A DNA stretch of 64,000 nucleotides from Anniella stebbinsi (taxonomy: Eukaryota; Chordata; Lepidosauria; Squamata; Anniellidae). The notes below the pieces were generated by a model that made no database searches, was not told the origin of the DNA, and saw only the letters and a program-made list of their open reading frames with translations. The stretch covers positions 58,815,001 through 58,879,000 of the forward strand of contig JARDYH010000002.1 in NCBI GenBank assembly GCA_029215795.1. Direction: 5' to 3'. The translations under genes were made by a program, and so were the position numbers. Shown here one piece after another: positions 22,641 through 33,507 of this stretch; position 1 is the stretch's first letter, and the number at the start of each line of letters is the position of its first letter.

Positions 22641-23835
22641 TTAGAATATAAAACATTTCTTTTAATCTGAAAGACTAAAAAGCTTGAGAGAATTAAAAAC
22701 AGCTTTTCACCTGGTGCTTGCTGAAAAGTAACGGGTGGGGGGGGACCACTGAAATATCCTCTCTTTGGTACAGAAGGATCTGCATTTTGAGAATTAAGGC
22801 TAAAAGCGGTCAGCTTCAATTATAAAAATAACTACTGAATTGAAATAACACCAAAATACCTTTCAGACAAGACTACATCTAATAGCAAAAATATTGAGTA
22901 TAAAGGATTTCCAAAATCAATTATTCTTTAAGAAGCCATGTTTAAAAGCTGCTGAGAAATAATAGTTCTACACTAATCAAGTGGCGCTCCAGCTCTGGAA
23001 TTCCTTCTATGCACACATTTGCTTGGGGCCATCATTGCTACTTCTTTCCTTATTGCCAGCCTAAGGGAGCAATCCTTTGCCCTCCCAGAGAGCACTGGTG
23101 GGGGGCATAGGATTGTTCAGTTTGCTGGCTCCAACCTTATAGACAGGGCTCTGAGGTTGGAGCAAGGAAACTGCCCTCACTGCCCCCTCCCTCTTGTAAC
23201 CAGCATGGAGAGAACTACACTGGCTACCTCTCAGTGCAGAGATGGGGGAAAGAGAGCATTCTCAGGAGCAGGGAGGGGAGGATGCCAGAGCAGCTGCCTT
23301 ATGCTGTTTCTTATGGCTATCTCAGCCCCGTTCTTTCTCCTTCTGAGGCACTGCTGCAAGATGGGCAAAATTGCCCATCTAGCAGAAACGCAGAGCATCT
23401 AGATGCAGAGGTAAAAATCCCTTCCGCTGTCCTCCCACCCTGCATTGGATACTCAGCCACCCCTGAGTTTGGATGCTGCCTGGTACTAAACACTCTACTG
23501 CCTAGCTGAAGGCTTGTTAAGTTCTCTTTGTGATCACAACAGCTGAGCCTATGGTAGGTAGCAGAGCCATGACACTTGTGAACTATATCAGACCCTGTAG
23601 GTCTCACAAACTGACATAACTTATGAGAGCAGGAAAAGCCCACTTTAACATTGCAATTGCTCAGCCAATGACATCAAGAAGTGAAGCAGGTGGGAGAATT
23701 TTAGAAAGGAGGTTTGACAGTGCTCACAGCCATTAGTACCAACAAGCTCTTAACTATTAAAGTATAAACAAGGAAGCAGAAAGAAAATGGAGATGTAACG
23801 AATAGATCACCATAGACTTCATATAACTGCAAAGT
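22641..23835. other. Intergenic, GC-rich in part
   Basis: About 23,080-23,520 is GC-rich with long open frames on both strands and no recognisable domain. It begins near 'ggggcataggattgttcagt' and has the look of a dispersed repeat, as in the other GC-rich patches of the window. I do not call a gene. Confidence 0.4.
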
Positions 23836-25046
23836 CTTCTGCAGGGACTGAGTGATTAATTTTAAACTTGCTTGCAAAAATGTCCGTGTAAATGCTTCTT
23901 TAAACTAATCTGAATGGTAGTTAATCAGAAAAGCTTTGAAAAACAATATTTCTGTGTATAGCTCATATTCATCCTCACCCATTAAATGCTCAATTAGCTG
24001 AAACAAAGTTTAAATCATATGCCAAGAGGCTTAATTTAATTTGCCCAAGCTAAGCAGCTAACCATAGCAGTTAAGCCTGCATTTTAAAGAAATTACTATG
24101 GGGTAGTCAAGCAAAAATACTATTAAACACTAGAAAGCTATAGGCAAGCTAAAATTGAGCTGCTTGTATGTTCTACAGCAAAGGGAAGTTTCTTTGAGAA
24201 TATCTGTGAAAACACTGGGCACAATCCACTAGCAATTTCTCCTGCAAAAGCCGCATTGCATTGAGCTTCTAGAAGAACATGGATCTAAATAAGGTTTGCT
24301 CAGAAGTTCCTAGGGGCAATCTCTTTTTAAGAATGTTGATACTGCTTCACTGCTTTTTTCTTTCTTTCTTTTTTAAACCATCCATGTCTCCTCAGATATT
24401 GTCCTGAAGGAACATTTATAATACTATTATTTACATTGTATTTCAAAAATCTAAGGTAATTGACAAGCTCTCAGCATCTTAAGGATGGCTTCAGTTCAGA
24501 CCTGCAATCCATGCCAGTTTTATGGATAACACTCTCTTGTATTAATGATTTATATAAATATGGTAGTTTGCTACTTCTGTCTTTTCGTCACACTGAACGT
24601 CCAATGAGCACAAAATATCACATCTAATGGCTCCCCAAACAGACCTCTCCCCGCAGCAGGATCCCTCCTGGGACCCCTCCACCAAGAATGATACTTTTAC
24701 CTCAGAAAACGCACACAAGAAGTTGTCTTCAAAATCTCTCAAACCTATTTAGAGAAATGATTCTTTGCTAGCGCTCAAATCACCTTGTGGGGAAAAGGCA
24801 TAGAATGTTTAGCTAGTTCCATTATTGTCAATGAAGTCATACTGGAGGCATGGGGAGAGCTGGCGGAGGGGGGGGGAGCACTTCACAATGATATGGGTAA
24901 ATACAGCAGAAGAGATGGAAAAGCTGGAATTACAAACTTACAAACCAAAGAGCAGAACAGATCTTTTGCAGCACAAACTTGCTTGTAGAAACTTGCACCA
25001 TCAGAGTTAGTTCAAGCTGCAAAAATGTCAAATATCCACTATTGTA
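23836..25046. other. Unique AT-rich stretch without repeats
   Basis: About 23,840-24,480 has no recognisable transposon and contains several homeodomain-type TAAT motifs (ttaattttaaac, gttaatcag, ctcaattagc, ttaatttaattt). That makes it a candidate conserved non-coding element. The following ~500 bases are anonymous and include a G8 run at about 24,870. Confidence 0.35.
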
Positions 25047-25136
25047 GCTTTCCCCAACCTGATGCCCTCCATATGCTGAATGGGGATTATGGGAGTTGTA
25101 GTCCAACACCCCTATGGATGCCAGTTTGGAGAATGG
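25047..25136. mobile_element. Palindromic MITE, 'gggagttgtagtcc' family
   Basis: 'gctttccccaacctgatgcc' at the left and 'ggatgccagtttggagaatg' at the right are inverted copies. 'ttatgggagttgtagtccaa' lies between. Confidence 0.75.
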
Positions 25137-25221
25137 TGCAATAGTGCATGCAATTTTAGCTTCTGTTAAAGCATTGATTTCAGAGTCTCTCTTTGCTCTT
25201 TAAACCTACCAAATAATTTAA

Positions 25222-25223
<2 letters not shown>

Positions 25224-25248
<25 letters not shown>
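25224..25248. repeat. (TA)n microsatellite
   Basis: An uninterrupted TA dinucleotide tract of about 12 units. Confidence 0.9.
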
Positions 25249-25249
<1 letters not shown>

Positions 25250-25254
<5 letters not shown>

Positions 25255-25814
25255 TAAGTAAATACAAGTAAAGTTAATTTAACTTAAATATAGAATTTAA
25301 GTAACTATATATGAATTTACTCCTTTACCCTCAAAAGGAAGTTATTACAAATGTGTTTAATGATCACTGGAGAGATCTGATGCATGTAAAGAGAATAACA
25401 TCAAATAACTAAGTAGATATAATCTATTTAAGGAACTGGGAAAGTGACCAGTTACTAGCAAGGAAACTAATCTCCAAGCCATAGAAGCGGGAAGTTGACT
25501 TTCCGCTTCCATTTTATTGAGATAAGTGCAGCAGGAGCCAAAACAGAAACAGAAGTGGCTATAGGGCTAAGTGTGGTGGAATGCCATGAGTGGGAAGAGT
25601 GCAAATGAGGCAAGGAAACCCTGAGCAGAATGCAGGAGGATGAAGAGTCAATGAAAGTGGGAATCCTGGAATGTGCAGGCATTGGGGGGGGTGAGGAAGA
25701 TAAGAGGGACCCCCCCCAAAAAGGGGTCAGATAGCCAAATGACCACGAGACAAATGTGCCCTCAGATCCCACCTCCCAAATGACAAGTATGGCCATGGGT
25801 CCCAAAAGGTTGCC
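25250..25814. other. Intergenic, nothing identified
   Basis: Moderately GC-rich sequence at 25,480-25,810 with G and C runs. It is possibly an old repeat, but I cannot assign it. Confidence 0.35.
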
Positions 25815-25915
25815 TACCCGTGTCATAGATCATCCTGCTTGTGAGCTTCCCATAGGTATTCTGGACTAAATAGGCCTTTAGTCTGATCCAGCATGGTTGC
25901 TCTTATTTTCTAACT
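25815..25915 (+). mobile_element. CR1 LINE 3'-end fragment
   Basis: 'cctgcttgtgagcttcccat' then 'ttctggactaaataggcc' then 'gtctgatccagcatgg' and 'gctcttattttct' match the last ~100 bases of the CR1 tail consensus. Confidence 0.7.
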
Positions 25916-26070
25916 TGTTTCAAGGAAAGTCTTTATCACGGGAGAAGTTCTGTGAAAACAAATACAAAAATATATTCTCTCCATGCCCTGTTCAGAGGGA
26001 GGAGTGTTTAAAGGCTTCATTTGCCATCAGTTACACCATTGCATGGTCATTTCTGGTTGGCTGAAATAGG

Positions 26071-26203
26071 GATGGGCACCTTATGGCTCTCACAATGTTT
26101 TGGCCTGGAGCTCCCACCGGCTTTAGCCAACATAGCCAATGATGAGGGATACTGAGAGTTGCAGGCCAAAATATCTGGAGGGCTACAAGTTGCTCACCCT
26201 TGG
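26071..26203. mobile_element. Palindromic MITE
   Basis: The outer arms 'gatgggcaccttatggctc' and 'gggctacaagttgctcaccc', with inner 'tgttttggcctggagctccc' and 'gagttgcaggccaaaatat', are inverted and decayed. Confidence 0.65.
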
Positions 26204-26625
26204 TGATATGAAGTTTTGATGCCATCATGTTAACTATATAATCCCTGATTGACTGAGATCACATTTTCACATTTTTAAAAATGGTACCCAAATAGAAGCA
26301 TATCCAGGTATGCATGGGGAAAAATACTGAAAAGAGTAGAAGAGGGGTTTGTGCGTGAATGCCCCCCCAAAAACAGTAATTTTTGCATCAAAAATTGAAC
26401 TTCATGATAATTTAGCACAGTTGTAGATAAAATAGCTATGAGAGAGGTGCAAGGACCTGTACAGAATCTGGTTCTAGCTTCAGGAGAAACAGCCCAGTCA
26501 TTCCAAGTTTGAAAAGAACAAGAAGCTATTTTGCTGGGCATTCTGGTAAGTCACTATGGTATGCTCCATTATTAATCCAGCCCCAGTAATGGCAGTGAAT
26601 TACTTTGGTACAGCTTTAGACAGAG

Positions 26626-26748
26626 CAGGGATAGACAAGCTGGTGTTCCAGATATTTCAGACCACAACTCCCATAAGCCACCACTAGCATGTCCAATGGT
26701 CAGGGATTATGGGACTTCTTATCCAAAACACCTGTAGGACAACAGCCA
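26626..26748. mobile_element. Palindromic MITE
   Basis: The left side carries 'cagaccacaactcccataag' and the right side 'gggattatgggacttcttat'. The outer arms are 'caagctggtgttccag' and 'cacctgtaggacaacag'. Confidence 0.6.
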
Positions 26749-27667
26749 TTCAACACTAGGAAATAATTTGGAATAGTTTCTTAGTATTAAAAAAAAAAAT
26801 CATTTTGGCATATAAATATGTATGTGGCTCTTTGTAGCATAGTAACATTTACCCAGTTAAAAATAGCTCTTTCCTAGCAAATGAAGTGCTCTTTTGTCAA
26901 TATTGCCAGATGAACTCATACTCAGTGAACTGATGCAGGGAAAAGATGACAGCTTTAATCTGATATGCAAGGGCTGTGTTGTTTATGCTCTTTGGTTGAT
27001 AGTTCGGTCCTTAAGAAATCTGGGATTTCTTCATTTTGGAGAATTTGAGAAACCCATGGCCAAGCAATGATTTTTTAAAAACTTCTTTATCATGTACCTT
27101 CAGCTGACTCCCAGCTGAAAATTCAAAAATTACCCAAAATGGCAATATTCTTAGTAATTCAAAATTGATGCTCAATAACTCATATTTCAATAGTAATATT
27201 TTTCTATCTGTCTTTTTGGCATTTGGAGGAGTCTCCATTTTGATATGACCCCCCACACACACACACATTTCAATTAATGGGAACCCAACAGAGAAGCTTA
27301 AAGATGGATCAGCAAAGAAGACTGAAAACCATATACACTGTAAAATAGAAAAACAGGTTTATTGTTAGGAAATCAGACTCATATGGCATTCAAACATAAA
27401 CAAAAAGAAGGTATCTCAAAACCTAGTTGAACAGCAATCTTCATTTATCTCTGGGTGGTATGAAAGGAATTAGGCTTATATGTGAATATAATTACATGAT
27501 CCTAGATGTCAAACATCCATTTTCTAAACCATGTTCCACGTTTTGGAAGCAGGCCGTGATCTGCCATTATTTCCTTCCCTCAAGCAGCTGTTCTCTCAGA
27601 GAAGGAAAGAAGCACAAACCAAGAAGTTATGCCATTTCAGCAACAGCAAATGCCTCTGAACCTGAAA
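26749..27667. other. Intergenic, nothing identified
   Basis: AT-rich anonymous sequence with a short CA run at about 27,252-27,267. Confidence 0.5.
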
Positions 27668-28110
27668 TCAGGGGGTACCTCTAGACGGGCTCGTTTCCCC
27701 ACAGTAGCTTCAGAGTGGCGGCAGGTGTATTACATGACACTGCCGCCACTCCAAAGCTACTGCGCAGAAAAGACGCAAAGCTCTGCTCTAAAAAAGTCGG
27801 GCATTTACCCCAACTTTTTAGAGTGGAGCATGCTGGGCAGGGAAGGGGATGGACCAGCGAGCCATAAGCTTGCTGCACCGCCTCCTCAGTCCTCTCCCCA
27901 CTTAAAAAAAACTTACCCTAGAAGAGGGGAGCCGATGCTCCCAGCCACCCCTCCAGCTGCCACTGGGGAGGAGCGGCCACAGCAGTGACGGCAGTGGCAG
28001 GAAAAGCTGCCTTGACGCTCCTTCTGGTGTCAATTGGGGCCATGCTACCTGCCACCGCTGCTGCTCCGCGATGGCAGCACCATCAAGTTGAGGGCTGAAT
28101 CTCCTAGATA
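27668..28110. repeat. GC-rich repeat with strong internal hairpins
   Basis: CAGTAGCTTCAGAGTGGCGG near 27,702 pairs with CCGCCACTCCAAAGCTACTG near 27,742, a stem of more than 20 bp with a short loop. A second stem follows: 'gctctgctctaaaaaagt' pairs with 'actttttagagtggagc' (27,780-27,832). The remaining GCC/GCT-rich part has long chance open frames. It is probably a non-autonomous DNA element, but I could not match terminal repeats. Confidence 0.5.
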
Positions 28111-28744
28111 CTGAATTGACATCCTTTAGGAGAGAATGCCTTCACAAATGGCCAAAGAGTGCTCACCTTCCTGATTATGTAACTCAAACACTATAGAACA
28201 AGATGGCAAGACACAGTGGCTTGTTGTGAAACGCTAATCACAGATGGGTAAGGTGTGAAGGACGCAATCCAAGCTAGGCAACTATATCTCTGTCTAGGGA
28301 CATTGGAATGGGGAAAATGCTGGGAATAACAGATGGCCAATACAAGAACACATCATGGAAAGGACCTGGTCAAAGAACAGGTGTGACTCACCCATTCCAA
28401 GATATGTTAAAATCAATGAGTTGAATCCAGTGTTAGTCCTGCTCAAAGTAGACCAGAGACAGGCAACCATTTGAGCAACTATCCTGGGCACAACCACAAA
28501 ATGGCTGCCATCAAAATGGCTGTCATGGGAGGTGTGGCTGGTCACAAAGGAGTGGGTACAAGGCAAAAGTGGGGTCTGGGCTCCAACCCACTAAAAACTC
28601 TTTTGAACCCACTTTACCAACAGAAACTTATTCCACAAAATACAAACTCTTCCCCCCCCCCTTCTCCTCTGCCAGCCGCTCATTTCTCCCATATCTCTTT
28701 CTTTCTCTCTCTCATTCTGGATCACTACCCAAAGATGCTCTCTC
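28111..28744. other. Intergenic
   Basis: Contains a C9-type run at about 28,656 and the repeated phrase 'caaaatggctgccatc' / 'caaaatggctgtcatg' near 28,498. No gene or named repeat identified. Confidence 0.45.
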
Positions 28745-29135
28745 CCCCCAACCCTTCAGAAGCTGGAAGGGGGTGCCAAGGGAGGGGACACCAAGGGAGG
28801 GGGAGTCAAGCAGGGCTGAAGGTGGGGGTGCCAAACAGAGCTGCAGGGAAGTGCCAAGTGAAGCTGGAGGGGGGTGTTAAGATGAGCTGAAGGTGGAGGG
28901 GGCACCAAGAGGAGTTTAAGGTGGAGGGGGTGCTATGCAGAGCTGGATGGGAGTGCCAAGGGAGGGGTCACTAAGGGAGGGGATGCCAAGCGGAGCTGGA
29001 GGGGGACACCAAGTGGAGGTGGAGGGGGCACCAGGTGGAGCTGAAGGTGGAGGTGATGCTAATCAGAGTTGGATGGTGGGGTGCCAGGGGAGGGGCCATC
29101 AATGGAGGGGGCACCAAGCAGAGCTGGAGGCGGTA
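28745..29135. repeat. GC-rich minisatellite with GGAGGGGGCACCAAG-type units
   Basis: Imperfect units of roughly 20-40 bp repeat the pattern 'gagctggagggggtgccaag' or 'gaggtggagggggcacc' across about 390 bp. The plus strand is almost free of C-runs, a strong purine bias (G/A-rich strand). The glycine-rich and proline-rich open frames on the two strands result from this and are not genes. Confidence 0.85.
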
Positions 29136-29186
29136 TGTTTCTTTTTCAATTTCCACTTTCATGTCATTTGAGCTAGGTCAAAATCA

Positions 29187-29280
29187 GTGGAACACAGTTT
29201 TACTTTAAGATTTCAGGGAAATGACCGAACCAGAGATGAAATAAAACCAAGCAGGCAGGTCCAGATCCAAAGGCTTTATT
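29187..29280 (-). mobile_element. LTR 3'-end fragment, same family as 2.5-3.05 kb
   Basis: On the minus strand it reads GAATAAAGCCTTTGGATC and then 'tttatttcatctctggttcg' and 'gtcatttccctga', matching about 2955-3035 in the same order. It breaks off exactly where the CpG-rich element at 29292 starts, 11 bases away. Confidence 0.65.
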
Positions 29281-29291
29281 CAGAGACTAGG

Positions 29292-29635
29292 GCCTCATCT
29301 ACAAGAATTCGCCTTTACGCCTGGTTAGGTAATTATGCGCATATTCGCAGAAGTGCATGTACGTCTAATATTTCTGTACGAGAGGCAGTGAAGCGCATTA
29401 CTGGATGACCGAAACGCGATTTAAACTGTTGACATGCAGAGAATCACTTGTTCACATAGTCAATATGCGCTTTTACGGCCGGAGCAAAATAAAACTCGCT
29501 ATTTAACGCGCATTCGATAATGTGCATAATCGGAGAGAAAATGCGCCTCTACGCCCGATTTACGCTCCATTCTTGTAGAGGTAAATTTTTTAATGTGCCT
29601 TGAAAGAGCTTTAAATGCCTCTTGTAGAGGCAGCC
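29292..29635. mobile_element. CpG-rich ~350-bp TIR element, copy 1
   Basis: The ends are GCCTCATCTACAAG and CTTGTAGAGGCAGCC. TAGG flanks the element on both sides (29288-29291 and 29636-29639). Inside are iterated GCGCAT/ATGCGC motifs and the shared core 'ggccggagcaaaataaaa'. It is 344 bp and carries no ORF that resembles a transposase. It belongs with 40239-40592, 50605-50958 and 55749-56103, in the same orientation as the last two. Confidence 0.8.
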
Positions 29636-30632
29636 TAGGTATGTAGGAGAGAGACCGCTCCCAATGGAGGAAATCAGTCACTCTGCCTCCTATAGGCATC
29701 TGGCCACCTCTTATAAAGTCAAAGTTCCCTGAAGCTTTCATTATCCTCCCCTTCCCCCTTTGGTCGCATTCAAATCATGTTACAACTTATCTATTTTTCT
29801 AATATTAATGGAGGCACAGTCGTGCCTCCATTGTTAAGGGCCGTCAGTAAAAAACACAATCCGCCATGTTAAAGTGATAATTGGGGGGGGGTCATTCTAA
29901 CAGCCATAAAATCGAAAATGTTTAATCAACCTTTCTGAAATTTACAGGTGCCAGAAAGAACTGTTTGTTTTACATTACCTGAAAATTTCAAGAAGATTGG
30001 TGAAAGATTGAGGGAAGGAGAGCAGTTTAAGGTAGAAAAGGAATACAAACCTGTCTCCCTGCTTTTGTAAAATTAACTTCCGGGTTGCTACTTTTTGTGC
30101 TCACAATTTGCATAATTTCTGGAGCCTTATTAAGAAATCCAGTGGTGGGGTCTTCTTCCTCCTTGACTGTAGTTGATAGAAAGCTTTTCGTTTTTTTTTA
30201 ATTCCCTTCGGTTGACTTTTAAGGACTATTTTAACCTCTCATTCAAGTCAATGAGGCGGCCATCTTCCCTCATAACGCGACACACTCTCCCCCCTCCCTC
30301 CTGCCTTAGAATGTGGGGTGGGTGAGTGAAATGGCTGCTGCCTCTATAGCACAGACCTTTTGAGTGAAGAAGAAGAGTTTCTCTTTTCTCTTCTGGAACA
30401 TGCATTCCTTTGGCTCTGAGAGTATTTTGGGCTATCTTCATAAGGCCAGTTTGCTCTTTTGCTCCCTGGTGAAGCAGGGTGTGGTTCCTCTGGATCCATC
30501 GTAACCTGATCTTCAGATCTCTCCTGTGAATAGGTAGCTATACCTTTGACTTTTAAATTGTTATGTATTTAAAATGTTTAAAATGCTTTAATATTGAAAA
30601 GTATTTAATTATATTTTTAACTTTTGTATATT
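29636..30632. other. Intergenic
   Basis: It holds a perfect 11-bp stem with a 4-base loop at 29807-29832 (AATGGAGGCAC, AGTC, GTGCCTCCATT). The rest is anonymous. Confidence 0.5.
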
Positions 30633-30943
30633 TAGGCTGACCATATGAAAAGGAGGACAGGGCTCATGTAACTTTAACAGTTGTAGAGAAAAGGGAATTT
30701 CAGCCAGTGTCATTTGTATGCAATTAGTCCCTGGTGAAATTCCCTCTTCATCACAACAGTTAAAGTTGCAGGCACTATACTAGAGTGACCATATACAAAA
30801 GAAGGCAGGGCCCCTGCAACTTTAACTGGTGTGATGAAGAGGGAATTTCACCAGGAACTAACTGCATACAAATGCACTGGCTGAAATCTCCTTTTCTCTA
30901 CAACTGTTAAAGTTACATGAGCCCTTTTCATATGGTCAGCCTA
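30633..30943. mobile_element. Palindromic hAT-type MITE, 311 bp
   Basis: The ends are TAGGCTGACCATATGAAAAG and the inverse at 30,924-30,943. GTATATT flanks both sides (30626-30632 and 30944-30950). The element is a near-complete inverted repeat: 'gaagagggaatttcaccagg' on the right mirrors 'cctggtgaaattccctcttc' on the left. It is the same family as 40106-40783, where the target duplication is a full 8 bp. Confidence 0.85.
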
Positions 30944-30950
30944 GTATATT

Positions 30951-31399
30951 CCTATTTATAGGTTTTAGCTGTATATGTTTTAGTTTTGTAAGGCTGCCCT
31001 GAGGCCCAGCATTGGGCAAAAGGCAGGATACTACTTCTACTACTAGTAGTAGTAGTAGTAATGTTTCAGATTTCACTTCTGCATCTGATGTTCTTTTGCA
31101 TTTACTTTTCTTTATAAACCATTCATATCTTAAGACTTCTTGTGCGGCATGTTTTCATTGGTTTAACAAGTTAAAAGGGGTATTCACTGTTTTCATGCTT
31201 ATGTTATAAAATCTATTTTTAACAGGCCTAGTAACTTCAAGAGTAACAGAGTTGGGGAAAATCCTCAATCTCTTTGCTATCAGAGGCACTGAGTAAGGGA
31301 CCCCTGGAGATAATTTAGACTGACCCCAACCACAAAACACTATTCCCCCTTCTGAAGAGATCTGGACCACAGACTACTAAAGACAAACAAAGTAGTAGC
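30951..31399. other. Intergenic
   Basis: A small TAG/TAC trinucleotide run lies at about 31,030-31,060. Otherwise anonymous. Confidence 0.45.
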
Positions 31400-31777
31400 C
31401 AATCAAATCAATCCAATTTATTAGGCAACCTAAAATAGGTTTTAGCCAAAATCATAAAAAATATACAATACAATACATAGCAGAAAAGTATAAAAATTCA
31501 ATCGGAGTAAAATATATTAAATACAGTATAGGTAGTATATCAGAACGGCACATATCCTAAACATGACCATTGTCCTCTAAAGCAGTTCTGAGCTGAGCTG
31601 CTTTCACTGCAAACCTAGCTATATTTAACATAATGGACTTAGATGTGTCTGTCAGAAGATATATAATTTTATCCATATCTTTAAGATTAACTACCAGTGC
31701 TAGGTATCTCTTTAGATATTTGTCTCTAGGGATTTTATACAGTTTACAATATAATACATAATGTATTATATTGTAAA
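31400..31777 (-). mobile_element. 5'-truncated non-LTR retrotransposon, class uncertain
   Basis: It is flanked by a direct repeat ACAAACAAAGTAGTAG (31384-31399 and 31778-31793), a typical target-primed insertion scar. On the minus strand it ends with an AATAAA-containing tail near 31,410-31,425. The open frame 31557-31784 contains KLYKIPRDKYLKRYLAL and LLTDTSKSIMLNIARFAVKA, which look like the extreme C-terminus of a LINE ORF2. The family cannot be settled by eye. Confidence 0.6.
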
Positions 31778-31793
31778 CAAACAAAGTAGTAGG

Positions 31794-32180
31794 CCATAAT
31801 AACAGTTCTCATGTGGCCATTTGCCCTATGAGGCAGGTGCTCTGCGGGCTACCAAATGGAGGGACTAACAGGCCATAAAGTTGCCTGGCTGGGTCTGCCA
31901 GAAATCCAGCCTCAACACTCCTGGAAGGTCCATGTTCTATAGCACCTGCTGTCAGATGAACCTGAGGGAATCCCACCCTCCACCCCTGGGTTTAATTTAC
32001 TGGCTTCCCCTGGCTGGACCTTGCAGGAAACTATAGGGACAGACAGAGCAGGCATTCATAGCACACATAGAATGCTGAGACTGGCAAAGTGTGTTGCTTT
32101 TCAAGAACCAAGGAAATTCAATGGGTCTTACTTTTGAGTAAATATCTAGGGATGGATATGCAGCCTGTGCAAGAACTGAG
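31794..32180. other. Intergenic, nothing identified
   Basis: Anonymous sequence between two transposon insertions. Confidence 0.45.
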
Positions 32181-32815
32181 TAGGGTGACCATATTTGGGA
32201 AACCAAAAAAGAGGACACCTAGTGGGGGGGGGGGGAGGAAAATGGCTTTCTGGGGCCACCTTAAAGTCCCCAATTGGAGTGGAGGAGGGGAAAGCATGTC
32301 ATTCTCACCCCACCCCACCGCTCCAATCAGGCCTGTTTCTATAATACCTGGGAATGACACGTTTTTCCCTTTTAAGGCCTTGATTGGAGCAGTGGGAGAG
32401 AATGACACACTTCCAGAAAGCATGTCATTCCCCCCTGCCATGCTAATGGTGGCCTTAAAAGGGAAAGTGTGTAATTCCAGGTCATTATAGACTATTGCAT
32501 AAAATCCCCCCTGACACCGAGGATAGAACAAAAACCAGGAGAAATCTGGGGAAATCCTGACAGTTTTTTATTATTTATTATTGCATTTATATCCTACCTT
32601 TTTTCCACTAAGAAACCCAAGGTGGCATACATAATCCTCCTCCTCTCCATTTTATCCTCACAATAGCAACCCTGTGAGATGGGTTGGGCTGAGAGTCTGC
32701 AACTGGCCCAAAGTCACCCAATGGGTTTTCATGGCTAAGTGGGGAGTAGAACCCAGATCTCCCAGCTCCCAGTCCAACACTTTAGCCACTAGGCCACACC
32801 CTAGTGGTCACCCTA
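32181..32815. mobile_element. hAT-type TIR element (635 bp) containing a SINE
   Basis: The left end TAGGGTGACCATATTTGGG and the right end (inverse of TAGGGTGACCACTAG) are flanked by GAACTGAG (32173-32180) and GAATTGAG (32816-32823), 7 of 8 matching. Inside, 'gcatgtcattctcacccc' at about 32,295 and 'gggagagaatgacacac' at about 32,392 form a hairpin. An antisense Sauria SINE fills its right part. Confidence 0.8.
32572..32806 (-). mobile_element. Sauria-type tRNA SINE, reverse orientation
   Basis: On the minus strand it reads, in order, 'tgtggcctagtggctaaag' (A box), 'ctgggttctactccccac' (B box), 'ccattgggtgactttgggcc', 'gtgaggataaaatggag' and 'atataaatgcaataataaat'. This is the tRNA-headed SINE typical of squamates. 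A sense copy is at 52224-52440. Confidence 0.85.
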
Positions 32816-33380
32816 GAATTGAGCCATGCCAAGTTGGAAGCAGATCGGTTCGTGCCTTGATTTTTAGGCTATTTTTTTAAAAAGTTTGACTTCAATTTTT
32901 TTTCTAAAATTCAAGGCATGAACCAATCTGCTTTCAACTTGGCATGGCTAAAGCCTTACTTAAGAGGTACCATGGTGCCAAGTTTCATCTCTTCATCTTT
33001 ACTTTCTTTCTTTTTTTTTAATGTACTGCTCAAGGCCCTAGACCCCAAAGAGGAGAATTGGGTTTGAAGTTTAAAAAATTCCTAAAACTCAAGGCATAAA
33101 CAGATCTGCTTCCAACTTGGCATGGCTCAATCCCTACTTAAGAGCTACCATGCTGTCAAATTTCATCCCTTTATCTTTAAAAATGATGGAATTGTAAGCA
33201 TTTTAGTTAATTTAAAAAATTAAATTGAAGTTTTAAACATTTCTAAAAATCAAGGCATGAACGGATCTGCTTCATACTTGGCATAGCTATATCCCTACTT
33301 AAGAGCTACCATGATGCCAGGTTTCATCTCTTTATCTTTAAAAATGAGGGAGATGCAAGCATTTTGGTTGATTTATTAAT
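32816..33380. repeat. Decayed tandem array of ~170-bp units, first unit inverted
   Basis: 'caaggcatgaaccaatctgc' (32,913), 'caaggcataaacagatctgc' (33,081) and 'caaggcatgaacggatctgc' (33,251) recur about every 170 bp. Each is followed by 'acttggcatggct' and then 'tttcatctctttatctttaa'. The leftmost unit (about 32,823-32,870) is inverted and forms a hairpin with the second. The motif TCATTTTTAAAGATA..GATGAAAC, read on the minus strand, is shared with the foldback element at 35174-37943. Confidence 0.7.
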
Positions 33381-33507
33381 GTTAAAAGTGAGTTCAACAC
33401 ATAACACTAGCTTTGATTTTATATTGGATGTCAAGATGGTATAACATTCTGGCTGATGCCGGCTTGGTTGTCAACTGTATAATATCCAGTCATCCGTTAC
33501 ACAAAGC

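Noticed and set aside
25467..25826. 119-residue minus-strand open frame
   Set aside because: Ser/Pro/Leu-rich translation over G- and C-run sequence, without splice sites or family resemblance.
28471..29171. Gly- and Pro-rich open frames over the minisatellite
   Set aside because: They are products of the G-rich tandem repeat in all frames and not conserved coding sequence.
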